Assembly (NCBI GenBank): GCA_021292105.1
Contig: CM037872.1
Coordinates: forward strand, 7,675,291-7,739,290
Length of the DNA stretch: 64,000 bases
Direction of reading: 5' to 3'
Source: Anadara kagoshimensis
Taxonomy: Eukaryota; Mollusca; Bivalvia; Arcoida; Arcidae
Shown piece after piece: positions 37,701-46,330 of the stretch (positions are counted from its first letter, which is position 1; each line of letters begins with the position of its first letter). A model generated the notes under the pieces. That model saw only the letters and a list, made by a program, of their open reading frames with translations, had not been told where the DNA came from and ran no database searches. The translations under genes and the position numbers were made by a program.

Positions 37701-39892
37701 ATACTATGGAGTTTCCCGACGAAGGACAGTTAATATGTAAAACACATTTTAATGTTAACACTGAAATTATTGTTCTTGTTTTGTTTGGCTTCTTCTTTGA
37801 AATTAAAATAAAATCGTGTGTAAAACAATTTGCTGTCAAATTCTTTATCTCAGGTAAGCCAGACAAGTCTGTTACAAGGTGAACACGTGCCGTGAATAAA
37901 CACCCGCCGGGTATAACAGACGACCTCAATATACTGTGACAGATATAAAGCCTGATCAATCAGTACTGATTCATACTCCTAATTAACGGATTAATTTACA
38001 TCTTCGGTTAATCGGATTATTAATATATCCCGTAAAAGTGTTAGGAACTTTATGCATAGTATATATTTGTTTTGGTATTTGATCCTTATTATGGAGAAAA
38101 TATTTCCAATCATGACATACCTATATATCTGTATTAATAAATAAATAAATTATAAATTAAAAGCTGTGTAGTCGACATGCATTACTGTACATGTTATAAA
38201 TAGGGGAGTATTTGCCCGTTTTATTTTCATACATTAGTGTGAATATGTTTTATGGAGAGATTCAATAAATGATGATGGTTGTCATAAGAAATGTACGAGA
38301 TGATTGTTTCATCTTTGTAATAAATATCTTATAAACCGTCACTCATAGAATCCAGTATCGGGTTAGTGTGTTAAATTCTCTAAGAAAATTGTTCTATTAC
38401 ATTGAAATTTCGTCCGCATATTTACAGTATTGTTCGGAAAATGCCGTCATGTAACTGTGGAGAATCTCTCTCTCTCTCTCTCTCTCCTCAGATTAGAGGA
38501 TCGAAAATGTCGACTTTACACCATAAAAAGATGGAGGGGCATTATTAAATATTAATTACTTAACGTACTCCTAAAAAATTTGCGGTCTGTGAAAAAATCA
38601 TTTCGAGCGGACCTATGTCTTTTGTGAGTACAATTGTTGTCTGACAAACTCTAGAAATATTGCGATGAATATTCACACAATAAATACAACAATCCCGATA
38701 ACAGAAAATGGCGGGAAATGGCACGTGGCGACGGAATCTTTTCATATCTTCTCATATCTTCAGTGTAATTTAGGAAATCAACTTTTGAAAAATTCTCACT
38801 TTGGTTCATGAGTTTAAATTATGAAATATTAGTAGGTAAATAGATTTCACGGAGAAATAAACGAAATGTATACTTTCGTCCTTAATACTTTTGATATTAC
38901 AATGCAGCAAGCCGCTAAATATTACCCGGACCATTTGTTCATTAGTCAATTCCTTTCCACCGTGTTCACTTGTTCACGATTAATACGAATCAAGAGTTTT
39001 TAACTGGCACAGATGATTTGTTTGCCTTTCAAAAATGCGTGTACCAGGCGTGATAGTTCATATTCTAAGGCTACCAGCGATCCAAGGGAAGATTATAAAA
39101 GCTAAGCTTGTATATTACTTGATTATTGTTGAGGCATATTCGGCTTTATATAGTTAACTATTGTTAAAACAAAACAATATTCACCTCAATTCAAATAGAA
39201 CAGTATTGAGAAATTCAAAGTCAAATTATTCCATTTTTCTTTCACCAATCTCATGCATTTTTTAACAAGATTATAAATAACACATGTTTATCAGTATTTC
39301 AAAATCACAGACTTCTACCATGCATTGTAAACTCCTGGGCGGAAGAAATATGCATAGACTGTACAAGCATGGAGTCGCTGCCGATATCAAAAACGAAAAG
39401 TGAAATTTCTCCATTTAAACTCAATCAATTTTAATGTTTTTTTCACAAAAGTATAAATAGCGTATCATAAGTAATATTACAAAATTTCAACCTTCTAGCA
39501 TGTATAAAATACTCCTGGGCGCGAGAAACGTCCCTGGGCTTTCCCTGGGCTTATTTGTTCCCTGGGCTTATTTTCTAGGTACCCTGTTTAAAGTATACAT
39601 ATTAAACACAAGGTGTTTTTAAATTTTATTTGAATGTATAAAAAATATATTTGTAAATAACTGCTAGGTAATATAAAACCTAGGTAGCACCTCATTCTAC
39701 CAGTCGTCATGCCTGAATGGATAAATACTGTACTGTGATATAAAAGGGATGTGGTAACTGTATCAGATTTTCGGTGCATTTTTGCAACCGCTATACTTAC
39801 TTCACGTGAAATTTGATTCAAGGCTTGTTCTTCAGCAGAATACTGCCGTTGTGGGCCCTTCTACGACCAGATGCTGTTATGGAATCGCTCAT
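24366..39892 (-). CDS. LRRFIP2: Leucine-rich repeat flightless-interacting protein (LRRFIP1/2 family), twelve coding exons
   Basis: Twelve exons from 39801-39892 down to 24366-24473 give about 400 aa. The order matches the short LRRFIP form: an N-terminal [15 protein letters not shown] block, a Ser-rich [10 protein letters not shown] stretch, then a long coiled coil with [55 protein letters not shown] and the terminal [19 protein letters not shown]. These blocks are diagnostic of vertebrate LRRFIP1 and LRRFIP2 (recalled), cytoplasmic adaptors that bind Flightless-I LRRs and act in TLR/MyD88 and Wnt signalling. An invertebrate copy probably predates the LRRFIP1/2 split, so the symbol is nominal. 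Exon 1 is one base short: the ATG frame does not join the QRQYSAEEQ frame. The first intron is 7.1 kb and carries two hAT-like elements. Confidence 0.93.
25430..25534 (-). CDS. LRRFIP2: LRRFIP coding exon 11 (duplicated acceptor)
   Basis: 105 nt, phase 0, acceptor GATTGCAG, donor AGAGAG|GTAGGA. Encodes [14 protein letters not shown] and [15 protein letters not shown]. The first ~13 nt of the exon, its acceptor and about 95 nt of intron are repeated in tandem at 25634-25740, so a decoy acceptor lies 112 nt upstream in the transcript. Confidence 0.93.
25522..25740. repeat. ~112-bp tandem duplication spanning the LRRFIP exon 11 acceptor
   Basis: CTAATCTATTTACCTGCAAT at 25522 recurs as CTAATCTATTTATCTGCAAT at 25634; AAAGCACTGAAGGTGCTGAG follows in both. 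One copy has the working acceptor, the other a decoy AG at 25647-25648. Confidence 0.92.
25979..26245. repeat. 33-bp minisatellite, about eight copies
   Basis: Units alternate CACAATACAATATGTATC and ACAATACATGTATAT. In the LRRFIP intron between exons 10 and 11. Open frames across it are artefacts of the 33-bp period. Confidence 0.95.
26462..26541 (-). CDS. LRRFIP2: LRRFIP coding exon 10
   Basis: 80 nt, acceptor TTTGTAG, donor GGAACT|GTAAGT. Encodes [19 protein letters not shown] then DITNLDGT, near-identical to the ANRQISEYKFKLSKAEQDI block of LRRFIP1. Confidence 0.92.
26970..27246. repeat. Dispersed repeat ending in a poly-G run
   Basis: Related to family B/H elements (GTGTGAAAGTTTCATTAAAA, GGACGGAAGGACAC). 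Ends in a G tract at about 27222-27246. A SINE C piece follows at 27290-27485 and another at 28505-28690. Confidence 0.55.
27543..27651 (-). CDS. LRRFIP2: LRRFIP coding exon 9
   Basis: 109 nt, acceptor TTTTCAG, donor TTCAAA|GTAAGA. Encodes [15 protein letters not shown] (compare IRKLKLQLEEERQK in LRRFIP1) and [12 protein letters not shown]. Confidence 0.9.
28248..28297 (-). CDS. LRRFIP2: LRRFIP coding exon 8
   Basis: 50 nt, acceptor TTGTAG, donor AAAGAG|GTATTT, ends phase 0. Encodes [16 protein letters not shown], coiled coil. Confidence 0.87.
28771..28924 (-). CDS. LRRFIP2: LRRFIP coding exon 7
   Basis: 154 nt, starts phase 0, ends phase 1 (TTAG|GTAAGA). Encodes [35 protein letters not shown] and LDKAGDGSL, matching GLVIIPDGTPNG and VLESAGEGPLD of LRRFIP1. 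Confidence 0.92.
29225..29810 (-). mobile_element. Two SINE family A copies
   Basis: 29225-29335 is a tRNA-like head read on the minus strand (A box TAGCTCAGTTGGTAGAGTG). 29480-29810 is a longer copy with body and a worn head. In the LRRFIP intron between exons 6 and 7. Confidence 0.7.
29973..30022. repeat. 25-bp tandem duplication of the LRRFIP exon 6 donor
   Basis: CTACCAGCTTACCTGTATGA plus GTCTA occurs twice without a gap. Each copy holds an identical CAG|GTAAGC on the minus strand. Confidence 0.97.
30010..30102 (-). CDS. LRRFIP2: LRRFIP coding exon 6 (duplicated donor)
   Basis: 93 nt, phase 0, acceptor TTTTTCAG, donor ATACAG|GTAAGC. Encodes [20 protein letters not shown] and ends KDRLIQ. 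The last 13 exonic and first 12 intronic nucleotides are repeated in tandem at 29973-29997, giving a second identical donor 25 nt downstream; its use would add VSW then a stop. Confidence 0.9.
30861..31031 (-). CDS. LRRFIP2: LRRFIP coding exon 5 (coiled coil)
   Basis: 171 nt, phase 0. Encodes [17 protein letters not shown] and [12 protein letters not shown], highly conserved in the family. The only donor that fits the next phase is AGG|GTTGGT, a weak 5' splice site. Confidence 0.87.
31105..31460 (-). mobile_element. SINE family E copy
   Basis: tRNA-like head on the minus strand (CTGACTCAGTGGAAAAGTG, GGTTGAAACCC). The body with ATCAGCAATTTTTAAGCT and ACACTCAGGGCAAC is shared with a second copy at 53570-53890 in PDIA4. 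Confidence 0.7.
31554..31661 (-). CDS. LRRFIP2: LRRFIP coding exon 4 (Ser-rich)
   Basis: 108 nt, phase 0, acceptor ATTTCAG, donor TTAAAG|GTAACT. Encodes [20 protein letters not shown] then [10 protein letters not shown], like the SRRGSGDTS region of vertebrate LRRFIPs. Upstream intron sequence contains a long (TA)n tract at 31693-31748, 30 nt from the acceptor. Confidence 0.88.
31693..31748. repeat. (TA)n microsatellite
   Basis: More than 25 TA units with one break, 30 nt from the exon 4 acceptor of LRRFIP. Confidence 0.95.
31975..32235 (-). repeat. Dispersed repeat family H
   Basis: Inverted relative to 13885-14098; shared blocks CTCTTGAGAGCCAAATACC, GACAGACAGACATGGTGATT. Confidence 0.65.
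32300..32344 (-). CDS. LRRFIP2: LRRFIP coding exon 3 (short)
   Basis: 45 nt, phase 0 both ends, acceptor TTACAG, donor AGTAAG|GTATGT. Encodes [15 protein letters not shown]. Because it is small and phase-neutral it could be a cassette exon. Confidence 0.8.
32617..32703 (-). CDS. LRRFIP2: LRRFIP coding exon 2
   Basis: 87 nt, phase 0. Encodes [18 protein letters not shown] followed by [11 protein letters not shown], the signature N-terminal helix of the family. Confidence 0.93.
33185..33700. mobile_element. SINE A piece inserted within a SINE C copy
   Basis: SINE C 33185-33270 and 33540-33700 (GAGAAAACCTACAACCTTCA) flank SINE A-type body at about 33275-33540 (GCAATTTGCTCAGGGCAATG). Confidence 0.55.
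34036..35420 (-). mobile_element. SINE family A copy split by a hAT-like element
   Basis: Body 34036-34308 and tRNA-like head 35358-35420 become contiguous when the insert and one GTTTGAAC are removed. The B-box GGTTTGAACC is the insertion site. Confidence 0.85.
34309..35357. mobile_element. Non-autonomous hAT-like element, 1049 bp
   Basis: Terminal inverted repeat CAGGGCCCCACAAA at both ends, 8-bp target duplication GTTTGAAC at 34301-34308 and 35358-35365. Inside are a poly-A run (34361-34382), a C run (34394-34408) and a G run (about 35256-35273); no transposase seen. In LRRFIP intron 1. Confidence 0.9.
36031..36331 (+). mobile_element. MITE family D with 5-bp target duplication
   Basis: 301 bp; ends CAGTGATTTTGTTAC and AACAAAATCACTG; flanked by TGTTA at 36026-36030 and 36332-36336. 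A SINE A copy follows at 36365-36640. Confidence 0.85.
37103..39585. mobile_element. hAT-like non-autonomous element, 2483 bp
   Basis: Inverted ends of about 70 bp (CCTAGAAAATAAGCCCAGGG on the left, its complement on the right), built from short direct repeats of AAGCCCAGGGAA. Flanked by GTTTAAAG at 37095-37102 and 39586-39593. Near the right end a ~180-bp segment is doubled (39230-39530). A (CT)n tract is at 38467-38487. Longest frames (up to 131 codons) resemble no transposase I know. Confidence 0.8.
39801..39892 (-). CDS. LRRFIP2: LRRFIP coding exon 1 (apparent 1-nt deletion)
   Basis: ATG at 39892-39890 ([12 protein letters not shown]), donor CGTGAA|GTAAGT. The 3' half reads [17 protein letters not shown], which joins exon 2 in phase 0 and fits the family N-terminus, but it lies one frame away from the ATG. 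The exon is 92 nt where 93 would be open. The shift falls near the G/C run at 39853-39858. The QRQYS frame is closed by a stop just upstream and has no ATG of its own, so a base has probably been lost in a GGGG run (read error or allele). Confidence 0.8.
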
Positions 39893-40464
39893 TTTGCTGA
39901 ATGTGTAATTTAAGTTCTAACTTAATGCAAAATCTAACAAATAAAATATCGATAACAATCGAAAAAGTTGGAAACTGAAACTTGTGAAATGAAAACAAAC
40001 TGAAACTTTGAACGGAACACACGGTTTAAGTTGTTCGCGTTGCTGAATTTTCTAATCAGAAATTGAAAATGACCATCAAGATGGACATTGCATATTGCTG
40101 AAAAGAAGTCTATGACCACTGCAAGTTAAACCAGTTTGTATTTAATTTATGCGGGACATGCAACCCTCTTCCGCAATTTCGGCAGCCATAATTCAATGAA
40201 GACCCCGGATGTAGGAATAATAATTTTACAGATTCAATAAAAACATAAACGATAAATTCCGGAACGAGCAGCATTTGAAAAGACGTCGTTTTTCTTCTTT
40301 ATTTAGTTGAATATGCAATTTTGATATTTGTAGATTAAGGTGAAGGTCACCAGAATTTCTAACATGTGAATGTTGAATATTGTTAACGTTTTTTAAAATT
40401 ATAAATATTTATGTTGTAACTCTGACACAATTGAAGATAGAGGAAAAATTTTGAGGTAGCCAAA
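39893..40464. promoter_or_regulatory. Putative divergent promoter of LRRFIP and PYM1
   Basis: 572 bp separate the two ATGs, which point away from each other. No recognised repeat lies inside. Short CpG-bearing stretches and ETS-like GGAA/TTCC cores occur (for example TCTTCCGCAATTTCGGC near 40168 and CCCCGGATG near 40203). Transcription starts cannot be placed from sequence. Confidence 0.5.
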
Positions 40465-40516
40465 ATGGCTAGTGCACTGCCTGAGAGAGAGGGCGTGGTG
40501 AAACATGAACAGACGG
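40465..40516 (+). CDS. PYM1: PYM1 coding exon 1
   Basis: ATG in AAAATGG context; encodes [18 protein letters not shown], donor ACGG|GTAACA, ends phase 1. This short variable N-terminus is less certain than exons 2-3, but the phase fits. Confidence 0.82.
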
Positions 40517-43500
40517 GTAACAACAAAAATAAATTATTTATGGTGATAAATTTTGAAGAGGTCTTGTCCAGACTACCACTTGCCACGGATCTTTTTGAGG
40601 TTACCTAACATGTGGCACACACCATTTTGGTGACCCCACCAATAAAAATAATAAAACATTACAGACACCCCAATGTGTGGAACCTTTCATTTGCCACAAA
40701 ACATTTGACAGTTCCAGAGAAACCCCAACATTTGCCACATACAGTTCAACCTGTCTTAAAAGTCCATCTCAATATAAGGACCACCTGCTTTTAAAAGTCA
40801 TGAAAATTTTATCCCAGTGCTTTTTAATCATGTCATTTGAACCTGTATATAAGGACCACCTGCTCATAAAGGTTTAATATGTTTATTGAATCCCTTGGTT
40901 GGCATTTATAGACAGGTTTACTTAGTTACTTATTTTCTTCATCCCCACTGGGACATAAGGAACCAACAAGTGTCCTTTATTTGTCTCTGTCCTTTGCCAT
41001 ATGATGGGCTTGCCCCCTGGTGCTTCCCAGCTTCTGTAGTTCTATTTGAATGGTTCTCCTCCAGGTGGGACAAGGTCTACCAGGCCTACAAGCCTGGTAG
41101 ACAGGTTTAACTGTACCTTAAAGAATCATTGTGTCAATAATGGATTTCACCCATAAACCTCATGTTTAATCTTCTTTACATTTGTGAAGAATGTATTGGA
41201 AAGCATAAAAGATTTACGTCACAAATACTGCAACATTTTTTTTATGGGAAAATGTCAACTGATGCAATTACGTTATCCAATGGAAATGATAGTTCCACAA
41301 GAATGTTAAGGGGTATCAAATGGTACAATAGCGAAATCAATTGCCACCTAATATTTTGTGACAACCCAACCAATGTGTCACAATTTTGAGAAATTACCAA
41401 TATTTTTGGGAACATTTGCGACATAACCTCTTTAGGTACCCGTTTGGGGAAATTCCCACCATTTGCCACAGAATAGTTTAAGAAAATCCCAAGAATTTAC
41501 CACTTAACAGTTTGGAAAAAAATTTCCACCATTTGCCATGAAACAGTTTTGAGAAATTGCAACCATTTGCCAAAAAAAAGTTTTGGGAAATTCCCACCTT
41601 TTACCAGTCAGTTGGGGAATTCCCACCATTTTCCACAGAACAGTTTAGGGAAATTCCCACTGTCACAGACCTGTTTTGGAAAATCTCCACCACCATTTTC
41701 CACATAACAGTTTAGAGAATTTTCCGCCATTTGACATTGAACCATTTGGAAAAATTCCCACCATTTGCCACAGAACAGTTTGGAGAAATTCTCATCATTT
41801 GCCTCAAACCAGTAAGGGTAAATTCCCACCTTTTACCCCAGAGCAGTTGGAGAAATTTCCATCATTTGCCACAGAACTGTTTTGGAAAATCTCCACCACC
41901 ATTTTCCACAGAACAGTTTGGAGAAATTCTCACCATTTGCAACAAAACAGATTGGGGAAATTCCTTCCTTTTACCACATAACTTTAGGACAAATTCCCAC
42001 CATTTGCCACAAAACATTTTGGAAAAATTCCCACCTTTAACCACAGAACAGTCAGGGAAATTTCCACCATTTGCCATTGAACAGTTGGAGGAAATTCCCA
42101 CCATTTGCCATTGAACAGTTGGAGGAAATTCCCACCATTTGCCACAAACAGTTTGGAGAAATTCCCAACTTTTACCATTAAACAGTTTGGGAAATTCTCA
42201 ACTTTTACCATTGAACAGTTTGGGAAATTCTCAACTTTTGTCACAGAACAGTTTGGGGAAATTCTCACCATTTACCACAATGGAGAACTCTTGATAATAT
42301 AAAATGTACAATTTTTGGTAACCCCAATATTTGTCAATTAACATTTTTGGAAAAAGTCATTTGCTCAACACTTCTGGGAAGTTCACCATTTCCCATATTG
42401 CATTTTGAGAATCCCAACCTTTTGTCACATAACATTGTTGGGAATCACACCATTTGCCGTTTTACTTTGAAGTTATTTCAGTATCCCCACCATTTGGTAC
42501 ATCACAGCTTGAAGAAATTCCAACCTTTTGCGCCTCACATTTTGGGCTCATCCCACAATGTCCCAAATAGATGTTCAGGGTAGCTAATTTGTATAAGGGA
42601 ACTCGATTTTGTATGTTTGATTACTTCAATATAAAATTATATTGTTATTTTAAAATCATAATTATCCCCCGCCGTTTGAAGAAAGAGGGGGATATTAAAT
42701 TCCAGTTTCCGTCTATCGACCTAAATTCTTGTCTGTGCAAATTCTCCAAAATAATGCTACACTGTTTCATGAAACTTGGTGCAAAGCATCAGCATTGATA
42801 GGAGATGCGCATATTGTTAACCCGAGTTGGTTTTATCATTTTCCTGTGAGTTATTGCCCTTTGAATATAAGTGCAAATCACAAAAAGAACCTGCTAACGG
42901 GGGATCCTAATTAACTGAATTCTTGTTTGTTTTTGTAGGGGAATTGTATATTCCTGCCTCTCAAAGACCAGATGGATCATGGAGAAAACCAAGAAGGGTA
43001 AAAGATGGCTATATACCCCAGGAGGAAGTACCTACGTAAGTTTGGTTGATTTGTTACATCAGTAATGGCATTTAACATCCCAGTCAAGAATGTTTCACTT
43101 ATATTGAGATGTAACCAGCTATAGGCAAATGTGCCAAAATTTTGCCTGTGCATTGTGCTGATGGTTTTTTATCATGTTATGCCTACCATGACAAGGGACC
43201 TTGCTTATTTTTAGATCCCATCCGAAAGAACCTTGACTTTCTGGAGCTCCCTAGGGCACAATTTACAACATTAGGACTGTCAATATCGCAATCTCATATG
43301 TTAATATTCAGTAATATGATGATGCTGAACATCTAAAACTTTTTAGGTTGGCACTGATTTTGTACTAGTCCGTCGGACCAGCCACTGATGATGTTTTACT
43401 GGTCCTTCCAAATTTTTATTGGCCAGGGTCTAGCATATTAGCGTTAATGTCGAATCCTGATAATACATGTACATGTATTCTTATATTATTACAGGTATGA

Positions 43501-43942
43501 AAACAAAGGTGTTCAGTGGTTGAAGAGTAAGCCTGACTTACCACCTGGTCTGTGTATAGATCAGACAGAAAAGGAGAAACCGAAGGATCTCACTGGCATG
43601 TCCAAATCAGCGAAGAAAAACGCCAAGCGAAAAGAAAAGAAAAAACAACAAGAAACACAGAGCGAAGTACAAGTTACAAAGTCAATGGCGGAAGTAACGA
43701 TAAATAATGCTAAATCGGAGACAAGTGTACCAAAAACAAACCTCTCGCGGGAGGATGAAAAGAAAGAAATAGAAAAGAAAATAAGGAACTTGAAAAAGAA
43801 AGTAAAACAGATAGAAGGCTTACAACAAAGAATAGAATCTGGCGAGCTTAAAGAGCCGGAGAAAGAACAATTAGAAAAAATATCTAGAAAAAAAGAATAT
43901 GAACAAGAAATTGAGGAACTAGAATTAGAATTAATTGATTAA
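40465..43942 (+). CDS. PYM1: Partner of Y14 and Mago (PYM, WIBG), three exons
   Basis: Exons 40465-40516, 42939-43035 and 43495-43942 join in phases 1 and 2 to give 198 aa (human 204). The N-terminal domain reads [20 protein letters not shown] then [17 protein letters not shown], the Mago-Y14 binding signature. After SKPDLPPGL comes a Lys-rich stretch ([15 protein letters not shown]), then a C-terminal coiled coil with [20 protein letters not shown] and [23 protein letters not shown] is a cytoplasmic, ribosome-associated factor that strips exon junction complexes from translated mRNA. Intron 1 (2.4 kb) is largely a ~38-bp minisatellite interrupted by a MITE; intron 2 holds a SINE fragment. 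It faces the LRRFIP gene head-to-head. Confidence 0.95.
40595..42560. repeat. ~38-bp minisatellite filling PYM1 intron 1
   Basis: Units of AAATTCCCACCATTTGCCAC plus AGAACAGTTTGGGG, about 30 diverged copies, densest at 41440-42290. The early part 40595-40740 is cut off from the rest by MITE A (40741-40915) and unrelated sequence to about 41340. Confidence 0.9.
40741..40915. mobile_element. MITE family A copy inside the PYM1 array
   Basis: Starts ACAGTTCAACCTGTCTTAAA, ends ATAGACAGGTTTACT. Confidence 0.7.
42661..42920 (+). repeat. Dispersed repeat family B copy
   Basis: Continuous version of the sequence split at 7288/8731: CCCGCCGTTTGAAGAAAGAG to GGGGGATCCTAATTAACTGA. Ends 18 bp before PYM1 exon 2. 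Confidence 0.75.
42939..43035 (+). CDS. PYM1: PYM1 coding exon 2 (Mago-Y14 binding domain)
   Basis: Acceptor TTTTTGTAG, donor CCTAC|GTAAGT, 97 nt. Encodes [20 protein letters not shown] and [12 protein letters not shown]; human has YIASTQRPDGTWRKQRRVKE and GYVPQEEVP. Confidence 0.95.
43055..43250 (-). mobile_element. SINE family A fragment in PYM1 intron 2
   Basis: GGCATTTAACATCCCAGTCA, AATTTTGCCTGTGCATTGTG; head missing. Confidence 0.7.
43495..43942 (+). CDS. PYM1: PYM1 coding exon 3
   Basis: Acceptor TTATTACAG; completes Thr then [19 protein letters not shown]. Basic linker and coiled-coil C-terminus, ends ELELELID and TAA at 43940-43942. Confidence 0.94.
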
Positions 43943-44282
43943 GAAGACCTGTCACCACCCCCAATTGCAGAATGGTATGATCCATTTCTTGTGATTTTTT
44001 ACATATCACTGCTCTGCAGGGGTGATAAGGTTGATCTCTTCATTAAATATAATATCATCTCCCCCATGAACAATTACACTAACATGTGAAGATGTTGGAA
44101 TCGTATTAAAGATATTTATGCAAATTTTCTATAAAATAGTTAAAAACATTCATGATAGAAATTCATTTTTTATACGAAATCACAAAGTCATGAATGACGA
44201 GACTTGCAAGAATTGACATACATATAAGATACACATCGATGAATAGACTTATTATGTAGCAATATAAGGGTGGAGTGGAGTA

Positions 44283-44461
44283 CAGTCTAACCTGTCTACA
44301 AAGACCACCCAAAGGAACCAGTTAAAGTGGCCTTTATGGGCAGCTGACCTTTATATACAAGTTCAAATAATAAGAAAAAAGAACAGTTGGGATACAATTA
44401 TACGGGCCTTTATAAGCAGGTGTCCCTTATATAGATGTGGTCTTTAAGGCAGGTTGGACTG
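44283..44461. mobile_element. MITE family A copy
   Basis: 179 bp, ACAGTCTAACCTGTCTACAA to AAGGCAGGTTGGACTGT. Confidence 0.78.
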
Positions 44462-45346
44462 TTATTGAGTTTTACTTTCTTTTATATCCTGACTGTTAGT
44501 TCAGGGATGGAAACTAAAGTCAAGGTTTTCAAATTATGTTTTTGTAATAAAGGTCCAGGACCTTTTGCCTTTTGGCAGTTCCCACATGAAGTGTTGAAAG
44601 TCAAATACATGTATCATCATTGACAGGTCCATGTGCAATTATGTTATTATACAGCAGACGTAGTAATACCCTGGTTAAAAATAGCAGGTCCATCAGGCTT
44701 TTACAGTTTAAATGTCAAGAGTACCAATGAAAGATCAATAGGTTCCAGACCTCAGACCTGGGGAATTTTGAAGCCCTGTAAAGTATTCAGAGATAGCAAA
44801 TAACCCTTTGGTGAGCAGACTGACAAACATTCTCACACCAAGATCTGCCCGAGCGGGACTCAAACCTAGATGGAAAATGCCTGCTGTGCCAAAAGGCATC
44901 AGATTTTAAGGTCTCTTCCAAAAGACCCCATAGCTTTCTTTATAGTCTTGGTCAGACTGGCCAGAGTTCATTTATTGATTTTTAAATGTTTTGGTATTTG
45001 GGACTCAAACTGGTATTCTCTTAAATTAATGTAAATTATGTAATGTACTATTGAACTTCTGTAGGATATATGAGATATATCCTCAGGTGAGATATATCCT
45101 CAGGTGAGCGTTAAGGTCCAAGGGCCTTTTATTTAAAAGGTTTATAACATACATTGTGTCATGACATTGATGTGAAATAGTAATTTGTTTTTTTTTCAGC
45201 TTATCTTCATTTCATTTTGAGTTAGCCAGTCAAGATTTCTTCACTTATATGGAGCATGTCAGTTTAGGATGTTGGCGGAAATGGGAATGCTCGCAGAAAA
45301 CCACTGACCTTTGGCAATCAGCAAAATGACAAAACTTTCTCACTGC

Positions 45347-46330
45347 AGTAGCTCAGTTGGTAGAGTGCTGGCTCGATTAGTGGGAGGTCATTGATTCGAA
45401 CCCTGACCGGGTCTGACCCCAAGACTTGAAACTGGGTAGCGACTGTTCTTTTGCAAGCACTCAGCATTACAGAATAAAAGTCACGTTTTTTATACGCCCG
45501 TATATGACGGGACGTATTATGTTACAGTGCTGTCCGTCCGGGCGGTCTTTGTTAACAATTTGTATTCCGTTCATAGAGACCACAAACATTTAGTGGATCA
45601 AATGAAATTTGGTATACAGCTTTACCATGGTAATACCTTGTTGCAAGTTCGAATTACAACTTTTTTCAGATTATTTTTGGAGGAGTTATGCCCCTTTTTT
45701 TAACTTGAAATTTTTGTATGTATGACCATGTGGTTTCCGATCATTAGAGCCTACCACTATTTATGGATTCAAATGAAATTTGGTATACACATTTACGATG
45801 TTAATATCTGGTGCAAGTTCGAATTACAACTTTTTCGATTATTTTTGGAGGAGTTAGCCCCTTTTTTAACTAGAAATTTTTGTATGTATGACCATGTGGT
45901 TTCCGATCATTAGAGCCTACAACTATTTATGGATTCAAATGAATTTGGTATACACATTTACAATGTTAATATCTGGTGCAAGTTCGAATTACAACTTTTT
46001 TGGGTTACGAGTTATGGCCCGAACACGGAGTTGGTAATATATTTTTTACATACATATATCCTAGTTGTACTATACTTCTTAGTAAATAGTACTACTCAAT
46101 CAATATAACATGGGCGTATAATGCTCCGCTCGGCGGTGCTCTTGTTGGGATGGGAACTTAAATAAGAGTCCAGTGTCATGGCAGATGTGGCACAATAAAG
46201 AACCCTGATGTATAATGCTATCAGCACAATGCACAGGCAAAATTTCTGCACCTTTGTCTGAAGCTGGCGATTTCTTGATATAAGTGAAATATTTTTGACT
46301 TGGACGTTAATCACCTTTACTCAACTCAAC
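45347..46330 (+). mobile_element. SINE family A copy split by a 0.66-kb insertion
   Basis: tRNA-like head 45350-45423 (TAGCTCAGTTGGTAGAGTGC, GATTCGAACCC), body to 45486, resuming at 46147 (GGGATGGGAACTTAAA) and ending in CTCAACTCAACTC near 46330. Confidence 0.82.
45487..46146. mobile_element. Non-coding element with three ~180-bp core repeats
   Basis: Ends TATACGCCCGTATATGACGG (CCCGT/ACGGG hairpin) and GGGCGTATAATGCTCCGCTC. The interior repeats CAAATGAAATTTGGTATACA, GCAAGTTCGAATTACAACTT and GACCATGTGGTTTCCGATC three times. Resembles bivalve elements with tandem cores (pearl-like, thought to be Helitron-related); inference. Confidence 0.6.

Noticed and set aside
37564-37959. 131-codon open frame as a transposase fragment
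   Set aside because: No recognisable catalytic or BED motifs; it lies within a non-autonomous element and looks like chance.
41676-42302. Several overlapping open frames rich in Phe/Pro or Asn/Gly
   Set aside because: All fall in the PYM1 intron 1 array and track its ~38-bp period.
45350-45423. A functional tRNA gene
   Set aside because: It is the head of a SINE A copy; the body follows directly and the anticodon arm does not fold properly.
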